Shown: positions 25,519-34,251, numbered from the stretch's first letter. The stretch is 64,000 bases of DNA from an uncultured Saprospiraceae bacterium (GCA_938001865.1 CALLAW010000032.1:59491-123490), one strand, 5' to 3'. Translations and numbers: made by a program. The notes: a model not told the origin generated them from the letters alone.

Positions 25519-26274
25519 TTAAGTTGATGGAGTGGTCGTATAGATAGACCACTTAGCGATCCTTAGACGATGTAGGAGGTGACGGACTGAGACGTACATC
25601 ACTCCGATTCCATACTTGATACTCCGCTGGAGATTGATGGATGATGCTGCTTCGAAGTATTTGGTTGGGCAGGTAATCTCTCCGATGTGAAACTTTGCCA
25701 TGATGATCTGGCTCAGCATCTGATTGTCAAAGATGAAGTCATCACTATTCGCATTATAATGAATCGACCTGAGGACTTCTCCACTGAATGCTCTGTAGCC
25801 TGTGTGGTACTCTGAGAGTTTGTAATTGACGAGAATATTTTGGAACAGTGTCAAGAATCGATTGGCGATATACTTGTAGACTGGCATCCCACCTGAGAGA
25901 GCCCCCTTACCTAATATCCGTGATCCGAGTACGACGGGGAAGAGTCCTTCGCCGATGATATTGACCATGGATGGGATGAGTAGAGGAGTGTATTGGTAAT
26001 CTGGGTGGACCATGATGATGATGTCTCCATGTAACTCAAGAGCCTTGTTGTAGAGAGTCTTCTGATTGCCACCATATCCACGATTATGAGGATGTGATAT
26101 GATATGCTTGATTCCGAGCTTAGTACCGATGGCTACAGTTTCATCTTTACTTGCATCATCACAGAGTATGACCTCATCTACGAGGGGAAATGGGATTTCC
26201 TTGTATGTTTTTTCGATCGTAGCAGCTGCATTGTAAGCAGGGAGTACGACGATGACTTTTTTACCTTTGTACAT
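25519..26274 (-). CDS. Family 2 glycosyltransferase, polyprenyl-phosphate sugar synthase-like
   Basis: The 251-residue GT-A enzyme begins VIVVLPAYNAAATIEKTY and has EVILCDDASKDET, MVHPDYQYTP and LGSRILGKGALSGGMPVYKY, the layout of dolichol/polyprenyl-phosphate mannosyl or glucosyl transferases. The acceptor-type YHTGYRAFSGEVL follows. There are no clear C-terminal membrane segments, so it is a short, soluble or peripheral form. Being next to mevalonate-pathway genes, a polyprenyl-phosphate acceptor is plausible but is inference. It starts 2 bases after the stop of the upstream GCS2-CBS gene. Confidence 0.85.
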   Translation of the reverse strand: MYKGKKVIVVLPAYNAAATIEKTYKEIPFPLVDEVILCDDASKDETVAIGTKLGIKHIISHPHNRGYGGNQKTLYNKALELHGDIIIMVHPDYQYTPLLIPSMVNIIGEGLFPVVLGSRILGKGALSGGMPVYKYIANRFLTLFQNILVNYKLSEYHTGYRAFSGEVLRSIHYNANSDDFIFDNQMLSQIIMAKFHIGEITCPTKYFEAASSINLQRSIKYGIGVMYVSVRHLLHRLRIAKWSIYTTTPST

Positions 26275-26275
26275 A

Positions 26276-28210
26276 TTACTTAGTGTCCATCTCTTTCTTC
26301 AATCTATCCATCAACCTGTCCGTGATATTCATATAATGATTTTCGGTGATTACTCCGACGAGTTCATCATTTTGGACGACAGGCAGGCATCCGACCTTTT
26401 TCTTCTTCATCATTTTCATTGCATCTACGATGCTTGTTTCGGGTGTGACTACAGAGGGTTTGGTGGACATGACATCCCCGACGGTAGTGTATTTATTCTT
26501 AGTTTTTTTAGTCGTAGCTAAATGGTTAAGGATCATCTTAGATGAGATGAGGCCTTTGAGTTTACCTTTGTGCTCTACGGGCAAGTATCTGATGGACTTC
26601 CACTCCATGAGATTGATTGCAAACTCTAAGATATCATCTTTAGTGACGGTAAGGAGGTGAGTATCCATAAATTCTGAAACCTTCAACGCTGAGGGTTTGT
26701 ACTCTTTGAGGTCTGCGAGGGTTGGAGGCTTCCAAGTATGTACAGGTTTGTTAGTTGCTTGATTCCTGATGATGCACTGAGTGAGTACAGTGAGTGCTTC
26801 GTCCTTAGATGTCTGCTTGGTGAGTTCGCTATATCCTCTGAGTAACCATCTAGCGCCGGTGATATGTTTTTTTGCTCTTTTCTTGATGATTCCGAGATAG
26901 AGATTGCGATCTGCCTTAGAGACATTATGTGCTTTGAGTCCTTTATCGGCAAGTGGGAGCAGGATGTTGAGGATGAGCTTCGTTGCAGAGATTTTTTTGT
27001 CTCCAATCCAGTTAAATGTGGTATCGATACCAAACTGAGCTCCCTTGAGGAAGTTGTCTCTGACGTCTTCGAAGAGTAAGAGGTCTGGGATCTTATCGCC
27101 ATACTCAAGATACATGCCTTTCATCGCACCTATCCAGAAGCATGCATTGGCTACTTCGTCCACGACGGTCGGACCTGAGGGGAGGACTCGATTCTCTATC
27201 CGGAGGTGAGGCTTACCAGTATCGCTGATCCCATAGCATGGTCTATTCCATCGGTAGACTGTCGAGTTATTTACCTGGAGTGCTGTCAGGTTGGGTACTT
27301 TACCTTTGTTGATCAGGTCAAGGCTATCTTCTTTGATATCGGGACAGATCAGTGGTTGGAACTGGGCAATATCTTCTTTGTAGATCTCCAAGATACTCTC
27401 ATGGAGCCAGTCATTGCCAAAGTTGACTCGAGGGCTACTCTCACGCATATGATCATGGGATGTACGAGTGTCAAGTGCCTGCTGGAACATTGCAATCCTC
27501 GACTCATGCCAGAGTCTCTTCCCGAATACTAGTGGACTATTGGCAGCGATGGCCATACATGGTCCGGTAAGGGCTTGAGCTATGTTGTAGTACGGGACGA
27601 ACTCATCAGCATCTACCTGGAGATGTACCTGGAATGAAGTGTTGCAAGCCTCTAGGAGTGGGGAGTCATGCTTGATCCTTAAGTCATCGATCCCGCTTAT
27701 CTTGAGCTCATATGCTGTGCCACTCAGTTGCTGATTGATAGACTCCATCAGTGCAAAGTATCGCTTCTTAGGGGTGAGATTTTTGAGATCAAGATCAGTC
27801 TTTACTAGCGTAGGTAAGATGCCAGTCAGGACGATTGATGTCTTGAGTTTATTTAGGGTCTTTTGGATCTTATTGAGCTTCGTTTTTGTCTCTTTTTCGA
27901 GCATTGAGAAGCATTTACCCTGGAGTACTAATGGATTGAGATTGATCTCTAAGTTAAACTTAGCCAGCTCTGTCTCTACCCACTTATCATTCTTCATGAT
28001 GTCGAGGGCTTTCATTGCATTGGTCTTGGGCTTGAGAGTCTTCTGATCTACGAGCACCATTTCTTGTTCTGCACCGATCCGCGTGATCCCTTTTTCAAAC
28101 CAATCGTTGCGGATCATGTAGTCAAGTGCCTTGACATCATTGAGCAAGGAATTGAAAAATTGATGCCGATTTTTCAGGTTGTTTAGCTTTGATACACGTT
28201 GTTCTCCCAT
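26276..28210 (-). CDS. GCS2-type carboxylate-amine ligase fused to tandem CBS domains
   Basis: Residues 1-490 resemble the glutamate-cysteine ligase family 2 fold (YbdK-like): RIGAEQEMVLVD, FNLEINLNP, SGTAYELKISGIDDLRIKH, and LRIENRVLPSGPTVVDEVAN. The last 140 residues contain two CBS domains (EFMDTHLLTVTKDDILEFA ... GLISSKMIL, then VGDVMSTKPSVVTPETSIVD ... LVGVITENH), which usually bind adenine nucleotides and regulate activity. At 644 residues it is far longer than YbdK (about 370). The substrate is unknown. It heads a minus-strand run with a glycosyltransferase, IPP isomerase and HMG-CoA reductase. Confidence 0.82.
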   Translation of the reverse strand: MGEQRVSKLNNLKNRHQFFNSLLNDVKALDYMIRNDWFEKGITRIGAEQEMVLVDQKTLKPKTNAMKALDIMKNDKWVETELAKFNLEINLNPLVLQGKCFSMLEKETKTKLNKIQKTLNKLKTSIVLTGILPTLVKTDLDLKNLTPKKRYFALMESINQQLSGTAYELKISGIDDLRIKHDSPLLEACNTSFQVHLQVDADEFVPYYNIAQALTGPCMAIAANSPLVFGKRLWHESRIAMFQQALDTRTSHDHMRESSPRVNFGNDWLHESILEIYKEDIAQFQPLICPDIKEDSLDLINKGKVPNLTALQVNNSTVYRWNRPCYGISDTGKPHLRIENRVLPSGPTVVDEVANACFWIGAMKGMYLEYGDKIPDLLLFEDVRDNFLKGAQFGIDTTFNWIGDKKISATKLILNILLPLADKGLKAHNVSKADRNLYLGIIKKRAKKHITGARWLLRGYSELTKQTSKDEALTVLTQCIIRNQATNKPVHTWKPPTLADLKEYKPSALKVSEFMDTHLLTVTKDDILEFAINLMEWKSIRYLPVEHKGKLKGLISSKMILNHLATTKKTKNKYTTVGDVMSTKPSVVTPETSIVDAMKMMKKKKVGCLPVVQNDELVGVITENHYMNITDRLMDRLKKEMDTK

Positions 28211-28763
28211 CGCTGGTTAGGTTGAGGTAGTTATTGTCGGGTAGTCTAATGTAAAAGATTTCTCTCTAATTCATTACATTTCAATGTATAAATTAGAAAT
28301 CCTTTAGATCAGCAATCCCTCCTCAGTCTTCGAATCGTGATGATCATAATTATGGATCTGGACACTACTCTGACTTACTGCTCCCAGACGGTATCAAAGT
28401 GATCTGACCTGATGGAAATGTCATGTGGATGCTGAGACATTGCCCCATATGGTGTACCAAGTGTCTGTCTCTTCTCTCGACTTAGAGCAGAGGGCAGAGC
28501 GGTAGTCAGGTATCCAAGTGTAGTGAGCTCAGGCGTCTTTTGGTAGACTCTATTGCTCGATCTATTGGACTACAAGTATAGGATGAGGGAGAGATCAGTA
28601 TTTGACATATCTCCCTCGCTTCGATGCCTTAGCTACTATGAAGATCGACTGATTAGACCCCAACCTAGTTAAGAGGATCACGAGGACAGAGCCCCAGTAG
28701 AGCGGTGTCACTCTAGAGTATGATACATGCTGTGTGCTACATCTGTTATTTGAGGATAAGCGT
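28211..28763. other. Gene-free stretch of 0.55 kb
   Basis: I find no convincing ORF, tRNA or repeat family here. An AT-rich nested hairpin at 28266-28296 (CTAATT...AATTAG enclosing TACAT...ATGTA) lies about 60-90 bases upstream of the GCS2-CBS ATG and may include its promoter region. A second hairpin at 28585-28617 is listed separately. Base composition over 28300-28740 resembles coding DNA in the area, so an old decayed gene is possible, but I cannot name one. Confidence 0.5.
28585..28617. repeat. 8-bp inverted repeat (hairpin)
   Basis: GAGGGAGA and TCTCCCTC are exact reverse complements separated by 17 bases, and the pairing extends further inward with one mismatch. No T-run follows on either strand, so it is not a standard terminator. 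It lies about 150 bases downstream of the zinc-module membrane protein gene. Confidence 0.4.
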
Positions 28764-29468
28764 CTAATTGACTGCTTCCATCAAGTCTTTAGCTTTGTCA
28801 GTTACTGCTGATTTGCTTGCTTTCTTAGCACAGACTTTGCAGAGTTCGGAGATACCTTTTTGCTCCCATGACTCTTTGATAGATCCTTTAGAGATGGCCT
28901 TACCTTTGATATATTGGCAATCGTCAAATGCGTGATACTTGTTACCAGCTTTAGACCAGAAGACGTTTCCACTATTGATATTGAGCTGCTGAGCTGCTTT
29001 ATTTTGCTCTTCGATTTCCTTAGAGTATTTCTCTATCGACGCTGAGTCAAACTCTGCTCCAGAGATACCAGCTGCTGTCATAGCCACTGATGCTGCTGTA
29101 CCAGCAATAGCTTTGGTCTTACCACTGATAGAGTTGCTAGTAAAGATACTGATGACCATAGGGAGGAAGCACATCACCCCCATGATAGCTCCGAGTTGAT
29201 TCTGGAGTAAAAACTTTATCGGGTTCTTCTCAGATGCAGGGTCAAGTTTGTTACTTTTCTTCCAGAATCTTCCTCCAAAAAAAGCAATTGCTAAGATAGC
29301 AACGATTGCAACTAGCATCATGATGAGAGTGTCATCACTGATGAGCTTGATGATAGTAATGGCCTGTAAGATCAATGCTGCTGCCCAGAGAAGGATAGCA
29401 TACATTCTATATTTTTTAGCTTGTGCTTTAGCTTCTGGACTTGCTACGAATACGTTAGAATCACTCAT
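28764..29468 (-). CDS. Four-helix membrane protein with C-terminal Ada-like zinc-binding module
   Basis: The 234-residue protein starts with a short polar segment, then hydrophobic stretches: YAILLWAAALILQAITIIKL, TLIMMLVAIVAILAIAFFGG, LGAIMGVMCFLPMVISIF, and a weaker Ala/Gly-rich segment near 125-145. The C-terminal 60 residues read NVFWSKAGNKYHAFDDCQYI ... ISELCKVCAKK. The YHxxxxCxY...CxxC spacing is the pattern of small zinc modules seen in Ada-type and many nuclease-associated proteins, often used to recognise nucleic acid or simply as a fold. I cannot assign a function. Its own -7 element lies 57 bases upstream. Confidence 0.72.
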   Translation of the reverse strand: MSDSNVFVASPEAKAQAKKYRMYAILLWAAALILQAITIIKLISDDTLIMMLVAIVAILAIAFFGGRFWKKSNKLDPASEKNPIKFLLQNQLGAIMGVMCFLPMVISIFTSNSISGKTKAIAGTAASVAMTAAGISGAEFDSASIEKYSKEIEEQNKAAQQLNINSGNVFWSKAGNKYHAFDDCQYIKGKAISKGSIKESWEQKGISELCKVCAKKASKSAVTDKAKDLMEAVN

Positions 29469-29524
29469 GGTATATTGTTTTACTTTTATTGACGTTGGAT
29501 TGAATCAAATAGTCACACAAGTTA

Positions 29525-29532
29525 CAAAATTA
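29525..29532 (-). promoter_or_regulatory. Candidate -7 element for the zinc-module membrane protein
   Basis: On the minus strand the sequence is TAATTTTG, an exact TAnnTTTG match about 57 bases upstream of the ATG at 29468. No TTG at the expected -33 spacing. Confidence 0.4.
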
Positions 29533-29626
29533 AGCCATTAGAGGGAGTCCTGGGCTGATGAGAGCTGTGGTGTCTAGCAAGTACATCACTTGAGGCAGAG
29601 ATAGGTTACTTACGATGTGGGTAGAG

Positions 29627-31870
29627 TTACATCCGTCTCAGTAGCATCGGCAAGATGAAGAAGTCCGCTAATAGGGCACTGATGAGAGTCACTGAGATCA
29701 AGATACCGATGACATTACTCGGAGGGTGGATAGAGAACAGTAATACCAGAAACCCAAAGAATAAGATGATCGTAGTGAATGTAATCGCCTTGCCAGTATC
29801 AAGGAATGTAGCTCTGATCGCTTCTTCTCTACTCAGCCCTTTGCCTAGAGAGATCTTATACTTACTCAAGAAGTGTATCGTATCATCGACTGCTATGCCG
29901 AATACAATGGTAAAGATGATCGAGATAGTTGCCTCTAGTTTGATCCCAGCATATCCAAGTAGTGCAGCTGCGAAGAGCAATGGTAGTACATTGGGTAGGA
30001 GAGAGATGAGTAGCATCTTGATATCTTTGAAGAGGAAAGTCATGATGACGACCACTATGAGGAGTGCAAGACCCATCCCTTGGAGTAGGCTAGCTCTGAC
30101 GTACTCTGCATTGCGATCGAGGATCACTCCAGTGCCTGTCCGTCTGATATTGAGGAGTGTCGTATCTAGATTAGCATTTACCCACGAGTCGATGTCCTCT
30201 CCTATCACGAGGATATTATCAGCTCCAAAGTCATTGATCTTAGATGTCACTCTAGTCTTGGTCATATCTTTATTGACAAGGATCGCGGAGCTAGGATTGG
30301 GTAGTCTCGGCATCAATGGTTGGAGGACTCGGAGGATACTATCACTGGGTAAGGCAGAGTCAGACTGTCCAAAACTGATGGATGATTGGAGCCCTGTGTA
30401 GAGATCTACGATAGAGCTCACATCGCCGACTTCGTCATAGGTGCTGAGATGCTCTGTAAACTTGTAGAGCTCTGTGACCACTTGTGGAGAGTATGCTGTC
30501 TGATCTTGCTTGATCTGAATGGCAAACTCAAAGGGTCTAAATCCACTAAATTGGTCTTCAAAATAGAGAAAATCTTCTGTCACCTTTGCCCCACGGGGCA
30601 GATTACTCTCGATGTCATAGTTAGTCGATATCTTACTGATACCGACCCCAAATATGATGAGTAAGATGATAGAGACTATCGCAATTTGGCGTTCTTTGGT
30701 TAGTGAGATGCGATAGCAGACTTTCATCATTCGATTCCAGAATCCTTGGAACTTCGTCTGTCTGATCTGGTCTCTTGGGATGAATGATATCGCCGCAAGT
30801 GTAAATGTGACGACGATCCCATAGGCCATCACGACTCCCAAGGCACTATTCATACCGAACTCTTGGATCGGTCCGATCCGAGATGTTATCAATGAGAGGA
30901 ACCCCGCTGCGGTCGTAGCCGAAGTAAGGAATGTCGCTAGTCCTATCTCCTTGACTGTGATCTTGAGAGATTCGGATTTGGACTTACCTGCAATCATGAG
31001 ATCTACATACTTGGATACGATATGGACGACATCACTGGTCCCTACGATGAGCATCAGTACAGGATAGAGTGCTGAGATCCCATTGAACTCTCGACCGAAG
31101 AGTGATAGCGTCCCTACGAAGAGTAGCATCCCCAGAGCTATCGTCACGAGGGATACTAAGATCAAGAGTCGTTGGCGATAGAGGAAGAAGAAGATGATAC
31201 TCACAAGTAAGACCGAGACGACAGAAGATATCAGGATCTCTCTCTGTTGCATAGATGCTAGCTCATCTTGGAAGTATGCCCGACCGAGGAGATGATAATC
31301 AGTGAAGTGGTCTTGAGATTGCCACAGAGTATTGAATGCTGACATCAACTCCGTAGACTCACTCATGCCGATATTGTCCTGATGCTTGATGAGGATGAGC
31401 ATGGCATCACCATCCTTGGAGATGAGAGAGTTGCGGAGCTTAGGCGAAGACATGATGCTGATACTATCTTGGAGTCGATCACTCTCAGGGCTAGCTCTCA
31501 GAAACGGCTTAAACTTGAACCCAAATGGAGTAAACTGTGGAAGCTTCATCGTACCAAGCGACTGTACTGATGTCACATATGGAAGAGAGTCACACTGCTG
31601 TGAAAAGTCAACAATCTCATCTATAAATCTCTTGGAAAACACTCCATGATCTGACTGTATGGCGATGAGCATAAAGTTGTCATCAGTCTCAAAATCTGAG
31701 GTAAACTCTTTGAAGAACTCTAGTTCGGGATCTCCTTTGGGAAAAAACTGTTCAAAGCTAAACCCAAAGCGAATCTGGGTCAAAGCCAAAAGTGCAATTA
31801 TCGATAGGACTAGGTAAGACCAAAGTATGTGTTTGCGGTATTTGAGGATCCAATATGTCTCTTGCTCCAT
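29627..31870 (-). CDS. RND superfamily transporter, MMPL type
   Basis: The 747-residue protein has the duplicated RND layout: an N-terminal membrane segment (ILWSYLVLSIIALLALTQI), a periplasmic loop, a cluster of five membrane segments, then the same again after about residue 380 (IAIVSIILLIIFGVGISKI), ending in a second cluster. YPVLMLIVGTSDVVHIVSKY and IIFTIVFGIAVDDTIHFLSKY are the paired TM4-type segments with the charged residues used for proton coupling; the two halves clearly repeat each other. It is shorter than AcrB and lacks adjacent adaptor or outer membrane factor genes, so it is MMPL/HpnN-like, probably moving lipids or other hydrophobic compounds. Confidence 0.86.
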   Translation of the reverse strand: MEQETYWILKYRKHILWSYLVLSIIALLALTQIRFGFSFEQFFPKGDPELEFFKEFTSDFETDDNFMLIAIQSDHGVFSKRFIDEIVDFSQQCDSLPYVTSVQSLGTMKLPQFTPFGFKFKPFLRASPESDRLQDSISIMSSPKLRNSLISKDGDAMLILIKHQDNIGMSESTELMSAFNTLWQSQDHFTDYHLLGRAYFQDELASMQQREILISSVVSVLLVSIIFFFLYRQRLLILVSLVTIALGMLLFVGTLSLFGREFNGISALYPVLMLIVGTSDVVHIVSKYVDLMIAGKSKSESLKITVKEIGLATFLTSATTAAGFLSLITSRIGPIQEFGMNSALGVVMAYGIVVTFTLAAISFIPRDQIRQTKFQGFWNRMMKVCYRISLTKERQIAIVSIILLIIFGVGISKISTNYDIESNLPRGAKVTEDFLYFEDQFSGFRPFEFAIQIKQDQTAYSPQVVTELYKFTEHLSTYDEVGDVSSIVDLYTGLQSSISFGQSDSALPSDSILRVLQPLMPRLPNPSSAILVNKDMTKTRVTSKINDFGADNILVIGEDIDSWVNANLDTTLLNIRRTGTGVILDRNAEYVRASLLQGMGLALLIVVVIMTFLFKDIKMLLISLLPNVLPLLFAAALLGYAGIKLEATISIIFTIVFGIAVDDTIHFLSKYKISLGKGLSREEAIRATFLDTGKAITFTTIILFFGFLVLLFSIHPPSNVIGILISVTLISALLADFFILPMLLRRM

Positions 31871-32034
31871 GGAGGTATTTCGTCTTTTTTCTTTTTGGAC
31901 GAAGATATAACCCCTTTGAAGAAGTAAAGTTGTCTGATTGTATTTGACTTTGGATATTAGTCCCGTGGAAAGTTGCTATCTTGGCAGTGAGAGCTAATAA
32001 TCTCCACACTGACCATATCAATTACTGATCACTT

Positions 32035-32394
32035 ATGCCCACGAATAATCATATTAACTACATAGAGTTTCTCGTCAAAGATCTGGAAGCTACTAAGCAC
32101 TTCTATCAGAGTTGTTTTGGATGGGAATTCCAAGATTTTGGACCTAATTACTCTGCCTTTTCGGGGAGTGGTGTTGATGGGGGATTTGAGGTGACAGACC
32201 AACCGATCATGAGAGGTGGTGCCCTCGTAGTACTGCATCACGATGACTTACAAGAGATAGCATCAGTCATAGTGAAGAATGGAGGTCAGATCGTTGTTCC
32301 TATTTTTTCATTTCCAGGAGGTCAGAGGTTTCAATTCTTAGATCCTAGTGGCAATGAGCTGAGTGTCTGGTGCCAATCTGATAATCCAGAATAA
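32035..32394 (+). CDS. VOC (glyoxalase/bleomycin resistance) family protein
   Basis: The 119-residue protein shows the beta-alpha-beta-beta-beta repeat of the vicinal oxygen chelate fold: INYIEFLVKDLEATKHFYQS, FGWEFQDFGPNYSAFSG, then IVVPIFSFPGGQRFQFLDPS and GNELSVWC. One conserved metal-ligand position is a glutamate near the end (NELSVW), but the first-strand position has N-Y-I-E rather than histidine, so metal use is uncertain. It could be a dioxygenase-like or binding protein. Its stop codon lies in a 10-base tandem duplication. Confidence 0.85.
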   Translation: MPTNNHINYIEFLVKDLEATKHFYQSCFGWEFQDFGPNYSAFSGSGVDGGFEVTDQPIMRGGALVVLHHDDLQEIASVIVKNGGQIVVPIFSFPGGQRFQFLDPSGNELSVWCQSDNPE

Positions 32395-32406
32395 TCCAGA
32401 ATAATC
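32381..32406. repeat. 10-bp tandem repeat across the VOC stop codon
   Basis: ATAATCCAGA occurs twice in direct tandem, followed by a partial third copy ATAATC. The stop codon of the VOC gene is in the second unit. Most likely a simple slippage duplication. Confidence 0.8.
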
Positions 32407-32429
32407 GTAACCAACAAAGAGTAATCAAC

Positions 32430-32813
32430 ATGAGTAAAAATATGAATCAACTGATAGCAATCGTATCCTTGGGCTTGAGTCTCATGGTGTGTCTTGTCTC
32501 ATGTGAGTCAGCAACTACAACATACGATACAGATATCATCGGTACATGGAAGCAAGATACATGGATCATCACTGCCAATAATCAACCAATCAATCGAAAG
32601 ATGGATTTTACTTTTGATACTGAAAAGAGGTACACCGTAGATTATGGAAGTGAGACAGAGCAAGGTGACTATTGGTTTATCGATGATGATCTCTTTACTC
32701 AAGAGGATGGCCAACAAAAAAAGAAGGTCAAAATACTCCAACTCAATCCCGATACTCTTGTCTTTGAGATGAATCGCGGAGGGCAGATCGAGCAGGTAAG
32801 TTATCTGAGGTAG
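32430..32813 (+). CDS. Small lipoprotein, lipocalin-like
   Basis: The 127-residue protein has a lipoprotein signal (LIAIVSLGLSLMVCLVSCES, with the modified cysteine in LVSC). The mature part starts DIIGTWKQDTWIITANNQPI, then KMDFTFDTEKRYTVDYGSE and GDYWFIDDDLFTQEDGQQKK, the GxW start and strand pattern of lipocalin-like/META-like Bacteroidota lipoproteins. Ligand and role are unknown. It lies 35 bases after the VOC gene on the same strand and converges with the next gene. Confidence 0.78.
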   Translation: MSKNMNQLIAIVSLGLSLMVCLVSCESATTTYDTDIIGTWKQDTWIITANNQPINRKMDFTFDTEKRYTVDYGSETEQGDYWFIDDDLFTQEDGQQKKKVKILQLNPDTLVFEMNRGGQIEQVSYLR

Positions 32814-32824
32814 GAGATATTGCG

Positions 32825-33283
32825 TTATCTAGGGATGCGAAATGCTTTGATTATTATGTCAATCCCATCATCATCATTGTGTCTCACTTCTTGATCAAAT
32901 GGCTCTAAGTCATACTTGAAGTAGAAGTGAGTGATAAATTTTTGATCATTGTTAATGAGGTGTTTTGCATTTGCTTGTTGTATTGATTCTCTGGTTACAT
33001 CTAATAGCTCTTGGTGTATTGATCCCGATAAAAAGATTTCTGTATTGTCCTTAGAGTGATTGATCAGCTGTACTCTGATTATTCCTTCCTGTAATTTCTC
33101 TCTTGCATGAGGCGGATACTTGGTCTCCAAGTATAGAGTCTTCAGATATTGTTGATCCTCTGATGTATAGAATCTTTCAAACTCAAAGAAGGTCAGAGAA
33201 TTGTAACAGCCATTTACCTGAGTATAAGAGAAGACGGATATTAACTGTAGTATGAATATTCCGATAAGAAACTGCTTTGGCAT
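32825..33283 (-). CDS. Secreted protein with TonB C-terminal-like domain
   Basis: The 152-residue protein has a signal peptide (MPKQFLIGIFILQLISVFSY). The mature part includes KYPPHAREKLQEGIIRVQLI, then LSGSIHQELLDVTRESIQQA and a final strand FITHFYFKYDL, a pattern close to the TonB C-terminal fold (YPPxAREKxxxG...). It is about half the size of the MORN-TonB lipoprotein at 14.2 kb, which ends in a similar domain. No TonB membrane anchor is present apart from the signal, so it is unlikely to energise receptors. Function unknown. Confidence 0.65.
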   Translation of the reverse strand: MPKQFLIGIFILQLISVFSYTQVNGCYNSLTFFEFERFYTSEDQQYLKTLYLETKYPPHAREKLQEGIIRVQLINHSKDNTEIFLSGSIHQELLDVTRESIQQANAKHLINNDQKFITHFYFKYDLEPFDQEVRHNDDDGIDIIIKAFRIPR

Positions 33284-33369
33284 AGCATCTCTATTTTAGG
33301 AGTGAAGTAAAGATTGCGATATTACTCATAACAAGAGTGATTGGGAGTACCCTCATAAAATTTTGAGTT

Positions 33370-33405
33370 AAAAAAAATGTCGTACTGAAGCGAATCAGCA
33401 CGACA
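33370..33405 (-). terminator. Rho-independent terminator after the outer membrane protein gene
   Basis: On the minus strand an 11-base stem (TGTCGTGCTGA pairing with TCAGTACGACA, one mismatch) with a 6-base loop is followed directly by eight T residues. It lies about 70 bases downstream of the stop at 33476. Confidence 0.8.
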
Positions 33406-33475
33406 AGATCAATGTTCCGGTTACTATGAGTGAAGATTGAGAACTTATGACTCTAGATACTTCAAAAAAAGTGTC

Positions 33476-34057
33476 TTAGAGATCGAAAGCATATCTATAT
33501 CCAACATTGATATTCAATATACCTACTGCTTTGTCAGTAAGTTCGATCTCTTCGATTGTATATTTTACTGGGACCATATACTGAGCACCAATGAAGAATT
33601 TTCCGAATTGTAGTCCCACTTCTGGCATAATACCAAAGCCAGAACCAGTCTGCTCTTCTATGAGTGAACCATTCACTGTAAGTTCAGGAGTTAAGAGTTG
33701 GGCTACTCCTAAAGTAAGAGCACCATAAGGAGTAAATCCTTCATCTTTGAGTCTGTAGTGACCTTTGACACCCAATATCCTCATCCCGAAAATATCGACA
33801 TCTCCACCTCCTGCACCAGCAAGAATAGATCTATTTAGTACCAAACCAGCGCCGAGGTTTTCTGTAAAGTGATAGATAGCGTCGATTCCATAAGTAAGAC
33901 CACCATCAAGGTTTAGGTCTTCAGCTTGTTCGCTTACTCCACCGCCATTAGGGACTGACCATCCTAGCTGAGCAGCCAGAGAGATTTGTTGTGCTGATAG
34001 AGTTCCTGCTCCAACAAAACAGAGCATTACTGCAAATAAAAGGTTAAGTTTTTTCAT
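33476..34057 (-). CDS. Outer membrane beta-barrel protein
   Basis: The ATG at 34055-34057 gives 193 residues with a signal peptide (KKLNLLFAVMLCFVGAGTLSA, cleavage before QQ); the track start 12 codons upstream is unlikely. The mature part is a small OmpW/Opa-like barrel with strands such as GLTYGIDAIYHFTENLGAGL, GMRILGVKGHYRLKDEG, FTPYGALTLGVAQLL and a final GILNINVGYRYAFDL ending in an aromatic-hydrophobic C-terminus, the usual barrel-assembly signal. Typical single-gene transcript with its own terminator. Function beyond a porin-like or structural role is unknown. Confidence 0.82.
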   Translation of the reverse strand: MKKLNLLFAVMLCFVGAGTLSAQQISLAAQLGWSVPNGGGVSEQAEDLNLDGGLTYGIDAIYHFTENLGAGLVLNRSILAGAGGGDVDIFGMRILGVKGHYRLKDEGFTPYGALTLGVAQLLTPELTVNGSLIEEQTGSGFGIMPEVGLQFGKFFIGAQYMVPVKYTIEEIELTDKAVGILNINVGYRYAFDL

Positions 34058-34251
34058 GTTTTTATAATTTGTGTTTATGATTAATGAGAACAAGATAAAT
34101 TGTGCTTCGATAATAATTCAACTTAAAGTGTTAAATGTTTAATATGACTCTTCTAACTCTCTCTTATCCAGCTAACAGCAAAGATGTTTTCTATATTACT
34201 CATAGATAAGCAGAGAGACCTTACATTTGTCTACGAACAGATACTATAACT

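Noticed and set aside
30386-30664. Plus-strand ORFs inside the RND transporter gene
   Set aside because: They overlap conserved coding sequence on the other strand and show no domain; shadows.
29627-31870. Tripartite drug efflux operon
   Set aside because: Only the MMPL-type RND protein is present; no membrane fusion protein or outer membrane factor is encoded nearby.
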